Origin: Bacteroidota bacterium
GTDB lineage: Bacteria > Bacteroidota > Bacteroidia > Chitinophagales > Chitinophagaceae
Length of the DNA stretch: 64,000 bases
NCBI GenBank assembly: GCA_018268035.1
Contig: JAFDXI010000169.1
Coordinates: forward strand, 36,873 to 100,872
Direction of reading: 5' to 3'
Part shown: positions 44,560 through 54,410 of the stretch, piece after piece
Layout: each line of letters opens with the position of its first letter
Position numbering within the stretch: position 1 is the first letter of the stretch
Program-made: the position numbers and the translations under genes
Notes under the pieces: generated by a model
Databases searched by the model: none
What the model saw: the letters and a program-made list of their open reading frames with translations, nothing else
Told to the model about the DNA's origin: nothing

Positions 44560-45795
44560 ATGGGTAGCAACAGAAAAGCAGCAGTGGGTTTTATTTTTAT
44601 CACATTATTGGTTGACACAATGGGTTGGGGGCTTATCATTCCGGTGATGCCAAAACTGATTGCTGAATTAAAACATATTTCTGTTAACGAAGCCAGCGCT
44701 TATGGTGGTTTGTTATTATCTACTTATGCTATAGTTCAATTTTTATTTGCACCAGTGATTGGTAACCTGAGTGACAGGTATGGACGCAGGCCGGTGATAT
44801 TATCTTCACTGTTTGGGTTTAGTATTGATTATATAATTCTCGCATTAGCGCCTACTTATGGTTGGTTATTTCTTGGTCGCACTATTGCAGGTATGACGGG
44901 AGCCAGTTTTACTACAGCCTCAGCATATATTGCTGATGTAAGCACACCTGAAACAAGGGCAAAAAATTTTGGCCTCGTAGGCGCAGCGTTTGGTTTGGGC
45001 TTTGTAATTGGTCCGGCTTTAGGTGGATTGCTGGCAGGGTGGGGTATAAGGGCGCCATTTTATGCTGCAGCAGGATTGTGTTTATTAAATGCTTTGTATG
45101 GTTATTTTGTTTTGCCAGAATCTTTGAGTACAAACAATCGCCGCCCTTTTAGTTGGAAAAAAGCAAACCCGTTGGGCTCGCTGCAGTTTTTGAGAAAGAC
45201 ACCTGCAATCAGTGGACTTGCATTTGGATATTTTCTTATCTATATGGCAGCACAGGCTGTTCAGGCCAACGGGAGTTTTTTTACAGGGTATCGTTTTCAA
45301 TGGACACGCGGATTGGTAGGTATTTCTCTTGCAGTTGTGGGTGTGTCAGTGGGTGGCGCAAAGGTGGGATTAACAAGAGTATTGAACCCAAAAATTGGTG
45401 ATGCAAAAAGTATTTATTTAGGGCTTGGATTATATACCATTGGTTTGTTGTTATTCGCATTTGCTACTTCTACCTGGATGATGTTTGCCATCCTCGTGCC
45501 ATATTGTTTGGGTGGTGTTGCAGGGCCTGCCATGCAATCAATTCTTGCAGGTCATGTTGCTGCCAATGAACAAGGCGAATTGCAGGGCGCTTTAACCGGC
45601 CTGATGAGTTTAACCACTGTGCTTGGGCCATTATTGATGAATGACCTCTTCACATTCTTTACAAGTGAAAAAGCTCCTTTCCAGTTTCCGGGCGTATCAT
45701 TCTTTCTTGGTTCAATTTTTATGTTGTTTAGTCTTATCATTGTATGGCGAGTATTAAACCGCGATAAAAAGTTAAGCACACAAAGTGTTGGGTGA
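44560..45795 (+). CDS. MFS drug-exporter-like transporter, TetA type
   Basis: This 411-residue protein has 12 hydrophobic segments. The MFS signature GNLSDRYGRRPVILSS follows the second segment. The first segment has DTMGWGLIIPVMPKL, characteristic of the TetA/DHA1 group, and GAAFGLGFVIGPALGGLL resembles antiporter motif C. It is probably a drug/proton antiporter, although similarity to TetA alone does not show tetracycline resistance. A promoter-like TTG-N16-CACCTTTG lies at 44513-44539. It has no operon partner. Confidence 0.87.
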   Translation: MGSNRKAAVGFIFITLLVDTMGWGLIIPVMPKLIAELKHISVNEASAYGGLLLSTYAIVQFLFAPVIGNLSDRYGRRPVILSSLFGFSIDYIILALAPTYGWLFLGRTIAGMTGASFTTASAYIADVSTPETRAKNFGLVGAAFGLGFVIGPALGGLLAGWGIRAPFYAAAGLCLLNALYGYFVLPESLSTNNRRPFSWKKANPLGSLQFLRKTPAISGLAFGYFLIYMAAQAVQANGSFFTGYRFQWTRGLVGISLAVVGVSVGGAKVGLTRVLNPKIGDAKSIYLGLGLYTIGLLLFAFATSTWMMFAILVPYCLGGVAGPAMQSILAGHVAANEQGELQGALTGLMSLTTVLGPLLMNDLFTFFTSEKAPFQFPGVSFFLGSIFMLFSLIIVWRVLNRDKKLSTQSVG

Positions 45796-46144
45796 AACAA
45801 ATAATATATTGAGGTTGAAGTTTTTTGTTTGAATATAATATCCAAAATGCATGAAACCCTTTACCAGTAAGGTTTTTACACCATGTTTTTTAGGAATATC
45901 GGTTGTATGTTTACCAAATTGTATTTAGGTTCGTTTCCTGTGTGGGTACAACATTTTTCAGGTTTCACTTATACTGTCTTTTCTGTACAAATATTGACGG
46001 ATGTTTTTGTTACTTGTTGAATATAATATCTCCTGCTGTCACGGCAAACAGTTTTACGAATAATAAAATTAATGGCATGAAATACTAATGAACAACAAGA
46101 AAGATTGAAAGCTTCAAATCATTAGTTATCATGTATTGATAAAA
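45796..46144. other. Convergent gap with one repeat copy
   Basis: These 349 bases lie between the 3' ends of the MFS and AddB-like genes. The only feature is the repeat at 45843-45892. A 61-codon frame at 45903 has no coding signs. Confidence 0.55.
45843..45892 (+). repeat. Dispersed repeat, first module only
   Basis: Contains GAAACCCTTTACCAGTAAGG followed by TTTTTACACCATG. It matches the first half of the copies at 54411, 57671 and 63304; the GGTTGGGGGTGAGG half is missing. Confidence 0.6.
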
Positions 46145-49021
46145 TTAAAATAAGGTTGTATAAATCGAATAGGTATAATTATCGGGCACTTCGCTTGCCT
46201 TGAACGGAATGTCATCATCAAACAGTTCAGACAGTTTATTTTCTAGTGCTGAAAGAAATGCCTGCTTTAATTCAGCGAGCGCCTGCCCTTCCATTTTTCC
46301 ATCTTTGTTAGAAAAATGAATACCATCTTTTGTCATGGTTCTTACAATATACAATACAGGTAAAACATTTTGAAGTCGAAATTTTTTCTCATACAAAAAA
46401 GCATATACCATAGTTTGCACCAAAGCTTTGTTGATGTTTTTGTCATTTGTATCAAATAACTTTTCAATGGAATTATATTTTAACTCATCTCTGCCTGTTT
46501 TGTAATCCACAATTCTTGTTATGCCATCTTTTTCATCCACCCTGTCAATAATACCAAAAATTTTTATGTTTTCCTGTTTGCCTTTTAACTGGAATGAAAT
46601 CTCTTCAGATATTTTTTCTTCCAGGGCTATTATTTTAAAAGGTGCATCTTCTTCATCCTGGCTCGTAATGATTTTTACATATTCCTCCACGATGGCTAAT
46701 GCCACCAACTGCATACCCGTATATTCATATTCGTCTGCATTGGTTAGTTTAAACTCCATCGCAAATGCATTCTTTGAAAGCAATTCAACCTGATTGCGAC
46801 GGTTTTGTATCCATTCTTTGGTTGCGATATTTTTTATCATCGGCCTGTAAAAGGCTTCCATAGTTTTATGCAAGATATTCCCAATTATGTTGGCTTCAAC
46901 ATTTGGTGTTACTTCTTTCGGTTCTTTGATATTGGCAACATACCTGAAAAAGAAATCTATAGGGTTGGCGATATAAGTTGTAATAGCAGATGGTGATAAA
47001 GTTTTTTTCTTCAAAAGAATTTGTTGCAACCTTTCTTTGATAACAGGATTTTTTTTATCAATTTCTATTTCCTGTTTTTCTGCAGTTTGTACAGGTAATT
47101 CCAGATCGAAATATTTAAAATCAAAACCACTTTCATATTCCAGTTGTTTTAAAAAACGACTGGGCTCACCTGTAGCGGTTTCATCTGTGAGACAGTTATA
47201 TACGATGGAAATATTTTCAGCTCTTTGCAACAGGCGATAAAAAATATAAGCAGCTATTGCATCCTGGTTTTCCAATACAGGCAATCCATACACCCTGCGC
47301 AAACTGTCAGGTATAAAACTTTTTCCAATAGAAGTTTTGGGAACAACTCCTTCATTAAAACCAAGAAAAACAACTTTATTAAAATTAAGGTTTCTTGTTT
47401 CCAGCAATCCCATGAGTTGAATACCTTGTAACGGGTCACCGCTTAAGGGTACTGAAATGCTTTGTAATGCTTTTTGAGTGAGAGCAATAATAAACGGTAA
47501 ATCTTCATTGTCGAGATAATCTTTTATATTATCATTGAAACGGTTGAGCTCGTGAATGGTTTTTACAAACAGTTCTGCATCTAAATTCTTTAACTGTTGT
47601 TTTTGTGACAATAGTTTTAATGTAACATTCAGTATGCCGGTTAAATCAGCAACCAGTTGTTTGGGTTGATTGGTAAGCGTGAAAAAACTTTTCAACATTC
47701 CACCTTGTCTTGTTATCCTGCTTGGTTCCAGCCGTACAGTATTTTCTTCCAGCATCTTCTTCCTGATTTTTATTTTCATTTGCTCACTTATGCAAGAAAA
47801 AGGATGAGTAAGAAAAGATTCAAAGTTTTGGTATGAAATATAGGATGATGGTTGTTTTAATTCATTCTTAGAATTAAACATTTCCAACTGGCAATTAAGC
47901 CACAAGTCAGCAAAACCAAACACTGCAGAATTGCCTAAAGGATATCCCATCGTTACATTCAGATGAATGTCCTGTTCATCTATTTGCAAGGGGATTGTTT
48001 GTAAAGCAGGCAATAATAATGATTCATCGGCCAACACTACAGCCACTGCATCAGCCACCGTTGATTGGCTATAATCATCTGAAAGAATGTGATTGAGGAT
48101 TTTTGCCTGTGCTACCTGCCCCTGCACTTTAAAAACATTTACAGGATGTTTTACTTCTTTCATCAGATTAGCAGGTGAAGTAATTTCATTTTTAAGATGA
48201 AGCTTGTTGATATTCCTGCGAAGAAAATAACCGGCTTCCTGCAAGGGATCATCAAGATAATAACTGTCTGTATCAAAATAAAACAATGCTTTTCCTGCAT
48301 CCTTTAATTTGATGAAAAGTTTTGATTCAGCACAGGTGAGTGCATTAAAACCAATAAAGATTATTTTTCCCTTTTCAAACTTTTGCAGAAAATCCATATC
48401 TGCAATTTCCATATCTGCCAATTTCCTGTATGCACTGCCTGTTGTTACATGTTTTCTTTGTTGCAGAGCTGCATGAAACCTGTGATATAAAGCAGGCATC
48501 CTCCGCCACATTAAGATAAATAGTTCCTGTTGTCTTTTGTGTTTTCCTTCTGTATAAGATTGCCAGAATTGTGATAAAAAAGCATATTGTTCCTCAGTGA
48601 GGTAATCAAATTCAAGGTTGATAGTTGAAATATCTTCCAGCTCTTTGTATAGTTTATCTATTTCCACCAGTTCTTTGTCGGCCTGGTCGAAGTCACTTAG
48701 AATAATTCTTGCCAAAGGATAAAAGCGGCTGCTTTTCAAAGTAGTCAAACCTTCTTCAGCAAGCAATTGGTTATAGATTTCAAACAGTGTAAAAAACTGC
48801 ATATAAAAATCTGCAGGCCTTTCATCCATTGCTGCTTCAAAAAATTCCTGTATAGTGAAAATGGATGGGCTGAAAAATGGTTGCTGAATAATTTCTGCAA
48901 GGTATTTTTGTAAATACACTGCCGGGCGTTTATTGTTGAAAACAATTGCACAATCCCTGATACCCAATCCGAATTTCTTATATAAATCTTCTGCTGTTTC
49001 TTTTAAAAACGGTTTCATCAA
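46145..49021 (-). CDS. AddB-like PD-(D/E)XK nuclease-family protein
   Basis: This 958-residue protein resembles the AddB/RexB subunit of recombinational repair nucleases. The N-terminal part is an inactivated UvrD-like helicase fold: no Walker A GKT motif is present at the start. The C-terminal nuclease domain (about 690-950) has LSPSAITTYIANPIDFFFRY, the metal motif IIDRVDEKDG plus IVDYKTGRDE (Asp and the D-x-K pair), and a late hydrophobic-helix region. No cysteine cluster for the AddB iron-sulphur site is seen near the C-terminus. The AddA helicase partner is not adjacent. The length is shorter than Firmicute AddB, as usual in Bacteroidota. A role in double-strand-break processing is inferred. 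Confidence 0.82.
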   Translation of the reverse strand: MMKPFLKETAEDLYKKFGLGIRDCAIVFNNKRPAVYLQKYLAEIIQQPFFSPSIFTIQEFFEAAMDERPADFYMQFFTLFEIYNQLLAEEGLTTLKSSRFYPLARIILSDFDQADKELVEIDKLYKELEDISTINLEFDYLTEEQYAFLSQFWQSYTEGKHKRQQELFILMWRRMPALYHRFHAALQQRKHVTTGSAYRKLADMEIADMDFLQKFEKGKIIFIGFNALTCAESKLFIKLKDAGKALFYFDTDSYYLDDPLQEAGYFLRRNINKLHLKNEITSPANLMKEVKHPVNVFKVQGQVAQAKILNHILSDDYSQSTVADAVAVVLADESLLLPALQTIPLQIDEQDIHLNVTMGYPLGNSAVFGFADLWLNCQLEMFNSKNELKQPSSYISYQNFESFLTHPFSCISEQMKIKIRKKMLEENTVRLEPSRITRQGGMLKSFFTLTNQPKQLVADLTGILNVTLKLLSQKQQLKNLDAELFVKTIHELNRFNDNIKDYLDNEDLPFIIALTQKALQSISVPLSGDPLQGIQLMGLLETRNLNFNKVVFLGFNEGVVPKTSIGKSFIPDSLRRVYGLPVLENQDAIAAYIFYRLLQRAENISIVYNCLTDETATGEPSRFLKQLEYESGFDFKYFDLELPVQTAEKQEIEIDKKNPVIKERLQQILLKKKTLSPSAITTYIANPIDFFFRYVANIKEPKEVTPNVEANIIGNILHKTMEAFYRPMIKNIATKEWIQNRRNQVELLSKNAFAMEFKLTNADEYEYTGMQLVALAIVEEYVKIITSQDEEDAPFKIIALEEKISEEISFQLKGKQENIKIFGIIDRVDEKDGITRIVDYKTGRDELKYNSIEKLFDTNDKNINKALVQTMVYAFLYEKKFRLQNVLPVLYIVRTMTKDGIHFSNKDGKMEGQALAELKQAFLSALENKLSELFDDDIPFKASEVPDNYTYSIYTTLF

Positions 49022-49407
49022 AAAATGTTCTTCCGGGAATAAATGTTATTAAATTTGATTAATTTCTTTCTATCACAAAAAATCATTCTTTCCCAGTTGT
49101 GCAGCTAAATTACAGTTTCTACAACAAGATGATAAATAACTGTTGCAATTATAAATGTGTTTCGGTTTAACAACACGGATTTTATGGTTTTAATTGTAGT
49201 GAAAAAGAAATGAAACTAATCTTATCAATATTTTTTTTAAAAACAATGTTCAGCTATGTTGAAATGAAAGCACCGTTATTGAGTAGTTTATCTAACAAAT
49301 GAAGTAATAAAAAATAAACAGGTCAGAAAAAATAGTCTCACTTTTATAAAATGTAATTGTCTTAACTTGGTTAAGTGAAAAAATTATAGCTATTCAAAAA
49401 TATTTTT
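49022..49407. other. Divergent gap without recognised features
   Basis: These 386 AT-rich bases separate the AddB-like gene from the DUF4256 gene. I see no gene, repeat or clear promoter. Confidence 0.5.
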
Positions 49408-49986
49408 ATGAAGAATAAGAAAGAAAACGCTTACAAAAAATTATCTGCAAAGCAGGCATCTGAATTACTGGAAATTTTAAAAATCCGTTTTGAAAAAAAC
49501 AGGAGCAGGCATGAAGGAATTGATTGGAATGATGTGCTAAAGAAATTAAATGCTGCTGATAAAAAACTCTGGTCACTCAATGCAATGGAGCAGACTGGCG
49601 GAGAACCAGATATGGTGGGTCTTGATGCAAAGAGCGGTGAATATATTTTTTATGATTGTGCCCCTGAAAGTCCGAAAGGTAGGAGGAGTATTTGCTATGA
49701 CCATGAAGCATTGGAAAAAAGAAAAGAACATAAACCTGAAGACAGTGCAATTGAAATGGCAAATAATATGGGTATTGAAATTTTAACTGAAGCACAATAC
49801 CGCGAACTGCAGCAGCTTGGCGATTTTGATACAAAAACTTCCAGTTGGGTGAAGACACCTGAATCCATCAGGAAACATGGTGGTGCAATTTTTTGTGACC
49901 GCAGATATAATCATGTTTTTACCTATCACAATGGCGCTGATTCTTATTATGCAGCAAGAGGGTTTCGAGGATGTTTAAAAATTTAA
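49408..49986 (+). CDS. DUF4256 family protein
   Basis: This 192-residue soluble protein matches DUF4256 along its whole length. Hallmarks are LWSLNAMEQTGGEPDMVG, YIFYDCAPESPKGRRSICYD, EHKPEDSAIEMANNMGIE, LGDFDTKTSSWVKTP and the C-terminal NGADSYYAARGFRG. The function of the family is unknown; it has conserved charged residues but no recognised catalytic motif. No signal peptide. It is a single gene, and its 3' end faces metF. Confidence 0.9.
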   Translation: MKNKKENAYKKLSAKQASELLEILKIRFEKNRSRHEGIDWNDVLKKLNAADKKLWSLNAMEQTGGEPDMVGLDAKSGEYIFYDCAPESPKGRRSICYDHEALEKRKEHKPEDSAIEMANNMGIEILTEAQYRELQQLGDFDTKTSSWVKTPESIRKHGGAIFCDRRYNHVFTYHNGADSYYAARGFRGCLKI

Positions 49987-50102
49987 TATGGCATCCTGTC
50001 AGAAGATTGATGAAAGTGTAATCAATTTTTTCAGTTGTATCAAAAAATACAGTAGTTACAACGCACCGGCATTGGTTTATGGCCATGTCAACTATGAAGG
50101 GA

Positions 50103-51056
50103 TTAAAACACTTCTCTCACAACATTTTTTATTACACTCGGTTTGCCTAAAGTGTAATAATGTAAAACCGGGACACCAAACTTCTTTAATTCTTTGCTTT
50201 GAGCAATCAGCCATTCAGCGCCTACAATTTCACATTCCTCATCTGTTTTGCAGCCTGCAATTGCTTCAGATAAATCCGTTGGGATATCTACATGAAAAAT
50301 TCTTGGCAATACAGAAAGTTGTTTCTTACTGGTGATAGGTTTTAATCCGGGTATGATAGGAATATGGATATCATTGTCATGGCATTTTTTCACAAAATCA
50401 AAAAATTTCTGATTGTCAAAAAACATTTGCGTCATTATATATTCTGCACCTTGTTTCACTTTTTCCTGCAGCCTGTGCATATCAATCTCAGGGTTAGGCG
50501 CTTCAAAATGTTTTTCAGGGTAACCTGCAACACCGATACAAAATTTTGTTTTGCCGCCATTGCGTATATCAGCATCAAGATAAATGCCACTGTTGAGATT
50601 TACGATTTGTTTCAGCAAATCAATTGCATACCTGTTGCCATCGTGTTCTGGCTCAAATGAAGCTGCATTTTTTTCTGCATCACCACGGATGACCAATACA
50701 TTATCAATACCTAAAAAATTCAGGTCTATCAATGCGTCTTCTGTTTCGCGTTTTGAAAAACCTCCACAAATGATATGCGGCACTGCATCCACTTTATAAT
50801 GGTTCATAATGGCTGCACAAATGCCAACAGTACCGGGCCTTTTACGTACTTCCACTTTTTCAAAACTTCCATCTGCTTTCTTTTTAAAAGCTGTTTCACT
50901 GCGGTGGTAGGTTACATTTATCCATGATGGTTTGAATTCTATCAATGGGTCAAGGTGGTCATATATTGAGTTGATACTTTTGCCTTTTAACGGAGGTAAA
51001 ATTTCAAAAGAAACAAGTGTGCCTGTTGAATTACCAATATGTTCTGTGATCTTCAT
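50103..51056 (-). CDS. metF: Methylenetetrahydrofolate reductase
   Basis: This 317-residue FAD-containing TIM barrel reduces 5,10-methylene-THF to 5-methyl-THF for methionine synthesis. Family segments are FEILPPLKGKSINSIYDHLD near the N-terminus, the folate/FAD regions NVLVIRGDAE and FCIGVAGYPEKH, and IIPGLKPITSKKQL in the later barrel. TQMFFDNQKFFDFV is the typical substrate-binding block. It is about 20 residues longer than E. coli MetF, as usual for Bacteroidota. A -7 box lies on the - strand at 51074-51081. Methionine synthase is not in the window. Confidence 0.94.
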   Translation of the reverse strand: MKITEHIGNSTGTLVSFEILPPLKGKSINSIYDHLDPLIEFKPSWINVTYHRSETAFKKKADGSFEKVEVRKRPGTVGICAAIMNHYKVDAVPHIICGGFSKRETEDALIDLNFLGIDNVLVIRGDAEKNAASFEPEHDGNRYAIDLLKQIVNLNSGIYLDADIRNGGKTKFCIGVAGYPEKHFEAPNPEIDMHRLQEKVKQGAEYIMTQMFFDNQKFFDFVKKCHDNDIHIPIIPGLKPITSKKQLSVLPRIFHVDIPTDLSEAIAGCKTDEECEIVGAEWLIAQSKELKKFGVPVLHYYTLGKPSVIKNVVREVF

Positions 51057-51073
51057 TTTCTAAAAAAGTGATG

Positions 51074-51081
51074 CAAATGTA
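51074..51081 (-). promoter_or_regulatory. -7 box before metF
   Basis: On the - strand TACATTTG is an exact TAnnTTTG match, 17 nt before the metF ATG. Confidence 0.45.
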
Positions 51082-51286
51082 TATTGTTCTGATGTCATCA
51101 TAATATGTAATGCTCAAAAAAATTGACAAAGCCATAACCCCTTAGGCTAAAGAGATACAATCCGGTTTGCAAAGGCATTTCAACTCCAGCATATCATCTT
51201 AGACTAATACAAAATGCCTGTTTTGATAATTGGTTAACTCAATAGCTCAAACAATTTATGTTTATTTGTAAAGGGTAAAATATAAA

Positions 51287-52054
51287 GTGCAGACAGTTAA
51301 AACATTTGTTGACAGGGATTCCATCGTCAGGAAAATATGGGGCAAAGCTGATACGGTTTTGTTCATCTTTGCTGGCTCTGCTGCTGAGTTTGCATTAAAC
51401 AAAGCTGTTGACTGGCTCTACTTTACAGGCAAGATACCTGCAGATCCGATAGGAAGATTATTCTCAACCGTTACTTATGCCAGGTCAATTATTTTTTCAG
51501 ATTTTGAAACATCTCTTGGCGCCATAGATAAAATAAATAAAATACATAAAGCTGTTGAAACCGGCCGAAACTCAGTAATTCCTGATTGGGCATACAGGGA
51601 TGTTTTATACATGCTGATATATTATTCTATTGCTTCTTATGAATTGTTGGAAAGAAAATTAACCTGCGAAGAAAAAGAAGAAGTGTTCAATGTATTTTAC
51701 AAGGTAGGGAAACTCATGCAGATAAAATCATTGCCTTTAAGCTACAGGGCTTGGAAAACAGATTATGCTTATCATTTACAAAATGACCTTGAGTTATCAG
51801 CGCTTAGTATTGACTTATTTAAACAATATAAAAAGAACCTTGGGGGTTTTAGGTATTTTATATTAATTGAAACTCAAAAACTGCTGGTATCAGAAACCGT
51901 ATATGGCTTACTAGGATTCAGCAGGTTTTCAATGATGCGGTTCATATTGCCTTTATATAAATTTTGCAGGATGATAAAACTCGATGGTTTTCTCAAGGCA
52001 GCCCTTTTACCAAATGAATACAAACCCCAGGTTAAAGCTTTGGATATAACTTAA
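51287..52054 (+). CDS. MpaB/DUF2236-type oxygenase-like protein
   Basis: This 255-residue protein resembles the family of MpaB and latex-clearing (rubber) oxygenases, which carry a b-type haem. The family block is visible at about residues 28-100: GSAAEFALNKAVDW, DPIGRLFSTVTYARSIIFSD and INKIHKAVE. The late helices fit the all-alpha fold. The start is GTG at 51287, with no ATG near. There is no signal peptide. The substrate is unknown, and the classical Arg-Gly of the third block is not well conserved (KAVETGRN). Its neighbour 49 nt downstream is a PHA-granule-type protein. Family assignment is moderate. Confidence 0.68.
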   Translation: MQTVKTFVDRDSIVRKIWGKADTVLFIFAGSAAEFALNKAVDWLYFTGKIPADPIGRLFSTVTYARSIIFSDFETSLGAIDKINKIHKAVETGRNSVIPDWAYRDVLYMLIYYSIASYELLERKLTCEEKEEVFNVFYKVGKLMQIKSLPLSYRAWKTDYAYHLQNDLELSALSIDLFKQYKKNLGGFRYFILIETQKLLVSETVYGLLGFSRFSMMRFILPLYKFCRMIKLDGFLKAALLPNEYKPQVKALDIT

Positions 52055-52076
52055 GAATCTTGTTTAGCAATTGGAA

Positions 52077-52084
52077 TATATTTG
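52077..52084 (+). promoter_or_regulatory. -7 box before the PHA-granule-type gene
   Basis: TATATTTG is an exact match 19 nt before the ATG at 52104, so this gene has its own promoter and starts here, not at the upstream in-frame codon (52071). Confidence 0.5.
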
Positions 52085-52103
52085 CCCGGCAAAAAAAATA
52101 AAT

Positions 52104-52406
52104 ATGTCAGCACTCGATTTAAGCATACCGCACCAGCTTTCAAAAGAAGAAGCCTTGTCAAGAATCAAAAACCTCCTCGCTAAAATGAAAGAGGAACAAA
52201 AAAATGTTGTGACTGATCTGAAAGAAGACTGGCAGGACAACAAAGGCAGTTTTAATTTTAACGCTAAAGGTTTTAATCTCTCTGGTGATATTGTGGTGAA
52301 TGATACTGATGTGCAAATCCATTCCGAGCTTCCATTTGCTGTATCATTTTTTAAAGGAGCAATCAGTGATATGATCTCGAAAAAAGCAAATGAACTTTTA
52401 GCATAA
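52104..52406 (+). CDS. Polyhydroxyalkanoic-acid-system (PHA granule) family protein
   Basis: This 100-residue protein fits the PHA_gran_rgn family: LDLSIPHQLSKEEALSRIKN at the start, then a beta-rich centre KGSFNFNAKGFNLSGDIVVN, and the terminal LPFAVSFFKGAISDMI. In PHA producers such proteins occur near phasins, but the fold is also found outside PHA clusters. No PHA synthase or phasin is in the window, so the name describes the family only. The first methionine of the short form is preceded by a -7 box. Confidence 0.75.
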   Translation: MSALDLSIPHQLSKEEALSRIKNLLAKMKEEQKNVVTDLKEDWQDNKGSFNFNAKGFNLSGDIVVNDTDVQIHSELPFAVSFFKGAISDMISKKANELLA

Positions 52407-52607
52407 AGAATTGCTGGTGAAATTTTTTTATCCCGGCCTTTTTTCTAAACTGTTTGAATTGGTTGCCTGAAAATTTTTTTTCTTAGGTTTGATTCAATAA
52501 ATAGTCATAAAAGATTTTTTGTTATTATTCTTGATAAATTTTGAATAATAATAAAAATGATTTCTGGTAAGCTGGATTTGATAACATTCAAAAAAATATT
52601 TCTTCAG

Positions 52608-54329
52608 ATGAAATACATATTAGCAGTTCTCATTTTATGTGTGATGATTTTTCCATCTTGTAAACAAGCAGATCAACCAATTGTTGGAGCAGACAAAGAA
52701 GTGAATCCTTATCAATTTTCTTCAGTAAAAAATGTTACGGTAACACATGGTTGTGTTGCAAGTGCACATCCTTTGGCAAGTGAAATAGGGCTTGCTATTT
52801 TAAAGCGTGGCGGCAATGCATTTGATGCGATGATTGCCACACAGCTTGCATTAGCAGTTGTGCATCCATCTGCAGGCAATATCGGTGGTTGTGGTTATAT
52901 GGTTGCAAGAACAGCCAATGACTCATTGATTGCTTTGGATTACCGCGAGATGGCGCCAGGCAAAGCAGGCAGGAATATGTATATTGACTCTGCTGGTAAT
53001 GCAAGAACAGACTGGTCACAAAACGGTCATTTAGCTGTTGGAGTCCCGGGCACAGTGGCAGGTTTATTTGCTGAACATAAATATGCAAAACTTCCATTTA
53101 AAGATTTGATTCAGCCTGCAATTGACCTGGCAACAAATGGTTTTGTGCTCACCGAACGTGAAGCGGATGGTTTGAATAGCAACCGTGAAGATTTTTTAAA
53201 ATACAATACCATGCCAACTGCTTTTGTGAAAGATGGTGAATGGAAAGCAGGAGATACTTTGTATCAGCCTGAATTAGCTGAAACTTTAAAACGTATTCGT
53301 GATAATGGCGCTAAAGGTTTTTATGAAGGCGAAACTGCAAAGTTGATTGTTGAAGAAATGCAAAGGGGAAAAGGTATCATCAGTTATGATGATTTAAAAA
53401 ATTATGTATGCAAGCCACGCAAACCTGTTGAAGTTGATTATCGTGGTTACGATGTTGTGAGCATGCCGCCATCCAGTAGCGGAGGAATAATTTTAGGTGA
53501 AATGCTGAATATGATTGAACCTTATCCAATGAGTAGTTATGGTTTTCAAACTGTAAAAAGTGTACAATTGATGGTAGAAGCAGAGCGCAGGGCTTATGCT
53601 GACAGGGCGCAACATTTAGGTGATCCTGATTTCTGGAATGTACCTCAACAGGTATTGCTGAGCAAAGCTTACTCAAAAAAAAGAATGAGCAATTATGATT
53701 CAACAAAGGCTGGCAAAAGCGATGATATCAATGCAGGTGATGTGCATGAAAGTGACCAGACAACGCACATCAGTGTGATAGATGGTGAAGGCAATATGGT
53801 TGCTGTGACAACAACACTCAATAATAGTTATGGGAGTAAAACTGTAGTTGGTGGCGCAGGATTTATATTGAATGATGAGATGGATGATTTTAGTATTAAA
53901 CCAGGTGTGCCAAATATGTATGGCGCTATTGGTGGTGATGCCAATGCAATTGCACCGGGCAAACGCATGTTGAGTTCAATGACACCTACTTTGGTTTTGA
54001 AGGACAACCAACCTTTCATGGTTGTGGGCACACCGGGAGGTACAACTATTACTACATCTGTGTTTCAGAGCATAGTGAATGTTGTTGATTTTGGAATGAA
54101 TGCTGATGATGCAGTCAATAAACCAAAGTTTCATCATCAATGGAGGCCTGATACTGTGTTTATAGAAAAAGGATTTAATGAAGCAACAGCCAAAGGCTTG
54201 CAGGCAATGGGTTATACGTTAGTAGGAAGAGATGCTATCGGAAGAACAGAGCTGATAAAAATTTTGCCTGATGGTAAACGTGATGCTGCTGCTGACAAAC
54301 GTGGCGATGATAGTGTGAGTGGGTATTAA
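52608..54329 (+). CDS. ggt: Gamma-glutamyltransferase, lipoprotein
   Basis: This 573-residue Ntn-hydrolase hydrolyses or transfers the gamma-glutamyl group of glutathione and similar compounds. The precursor self-cleaves before the catalytic Thr in ESDQTTHISVID (T385 counted from the chosen start). Further motifs are GNAFDAMIATQLALAVVHP, GVPGTVAGL and the oxyanion/lid SMPPSSSGGII. The start at 52608 begins a lipoprotein signal (lipobox FPSC, Cys at 18). The in-frame codon at 52557 would add residues that spoil the signal. It is exported and stands alone between the PHA-type gene and the DinB-like gene. Confidence 0.93.
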   Translation: MKYILAVLILCVMIFPSCKQADQPIVGADKEVNPYQFSSVKNVTVTHGCVASAHPLASEIGLAILKRGGNAFDAMIATQLALAVVHPSAGNIGGCGYMVARTANDSLIALDYREMAPGKAGRNMYIDSAGNARTDWSQNGHLAVGVPGTVAGLFAEHKYAKLPFKDLIQPAIDLATNGFVLTEREADGLNSNREDFLKYNTMPTAFVKDGEWKAGDTLYQPELAETLKRIRDNGAKGFYEGETAKLIVEEMQRGKGIISYDDLKNYVCKPRKPVEVDYRGYDVVSMPPSSSGGIILGEMLNMIEPYPMSSYGFQTVKSVQLMVEAERRAYADRAQHLGDPDFWNVPQQVLLSKAYSKKRMSNYDSTKAGKSDDINAGDVHESDQTTHISVIDGEGNMVAVTTTLNNSYGSKTVVGGAGFILNDEMDDFSIKPGVPNMYGAIGGDANAIAPGKRMLSSMTPTLVLKDNQPFMVVGTPGGTTITTSVFQSIVNVVDFGMNADDAVNKPKFHHQWRPDTVFIEKGFNEATAKGLQAMGYTLVGRDAIGRTELIKILPDGKRDAAADKRGDDSVSGY

Positions 54330-54410
54330 GTTTTTTTAAGTGCATTGAGATTTTGAAATTTCTATTGATTAAAAAAATATTTCCAACAATTAATATTAAG
54401 AGCTTTTTTG

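Noticed and set aside
45903..46088. 61-codon + strand frame in the MFS/AddB-like gap
   Set aside because: Composition rich in Phe, Cys and Tyr as in random AT-rich frames, no start signal, and it lies in a convergent gap.
49988..50335. 115-codon + strand frame after the DUF4256 gene
   Set aside because: Most of it is antisense to metF, whose identity is secure.
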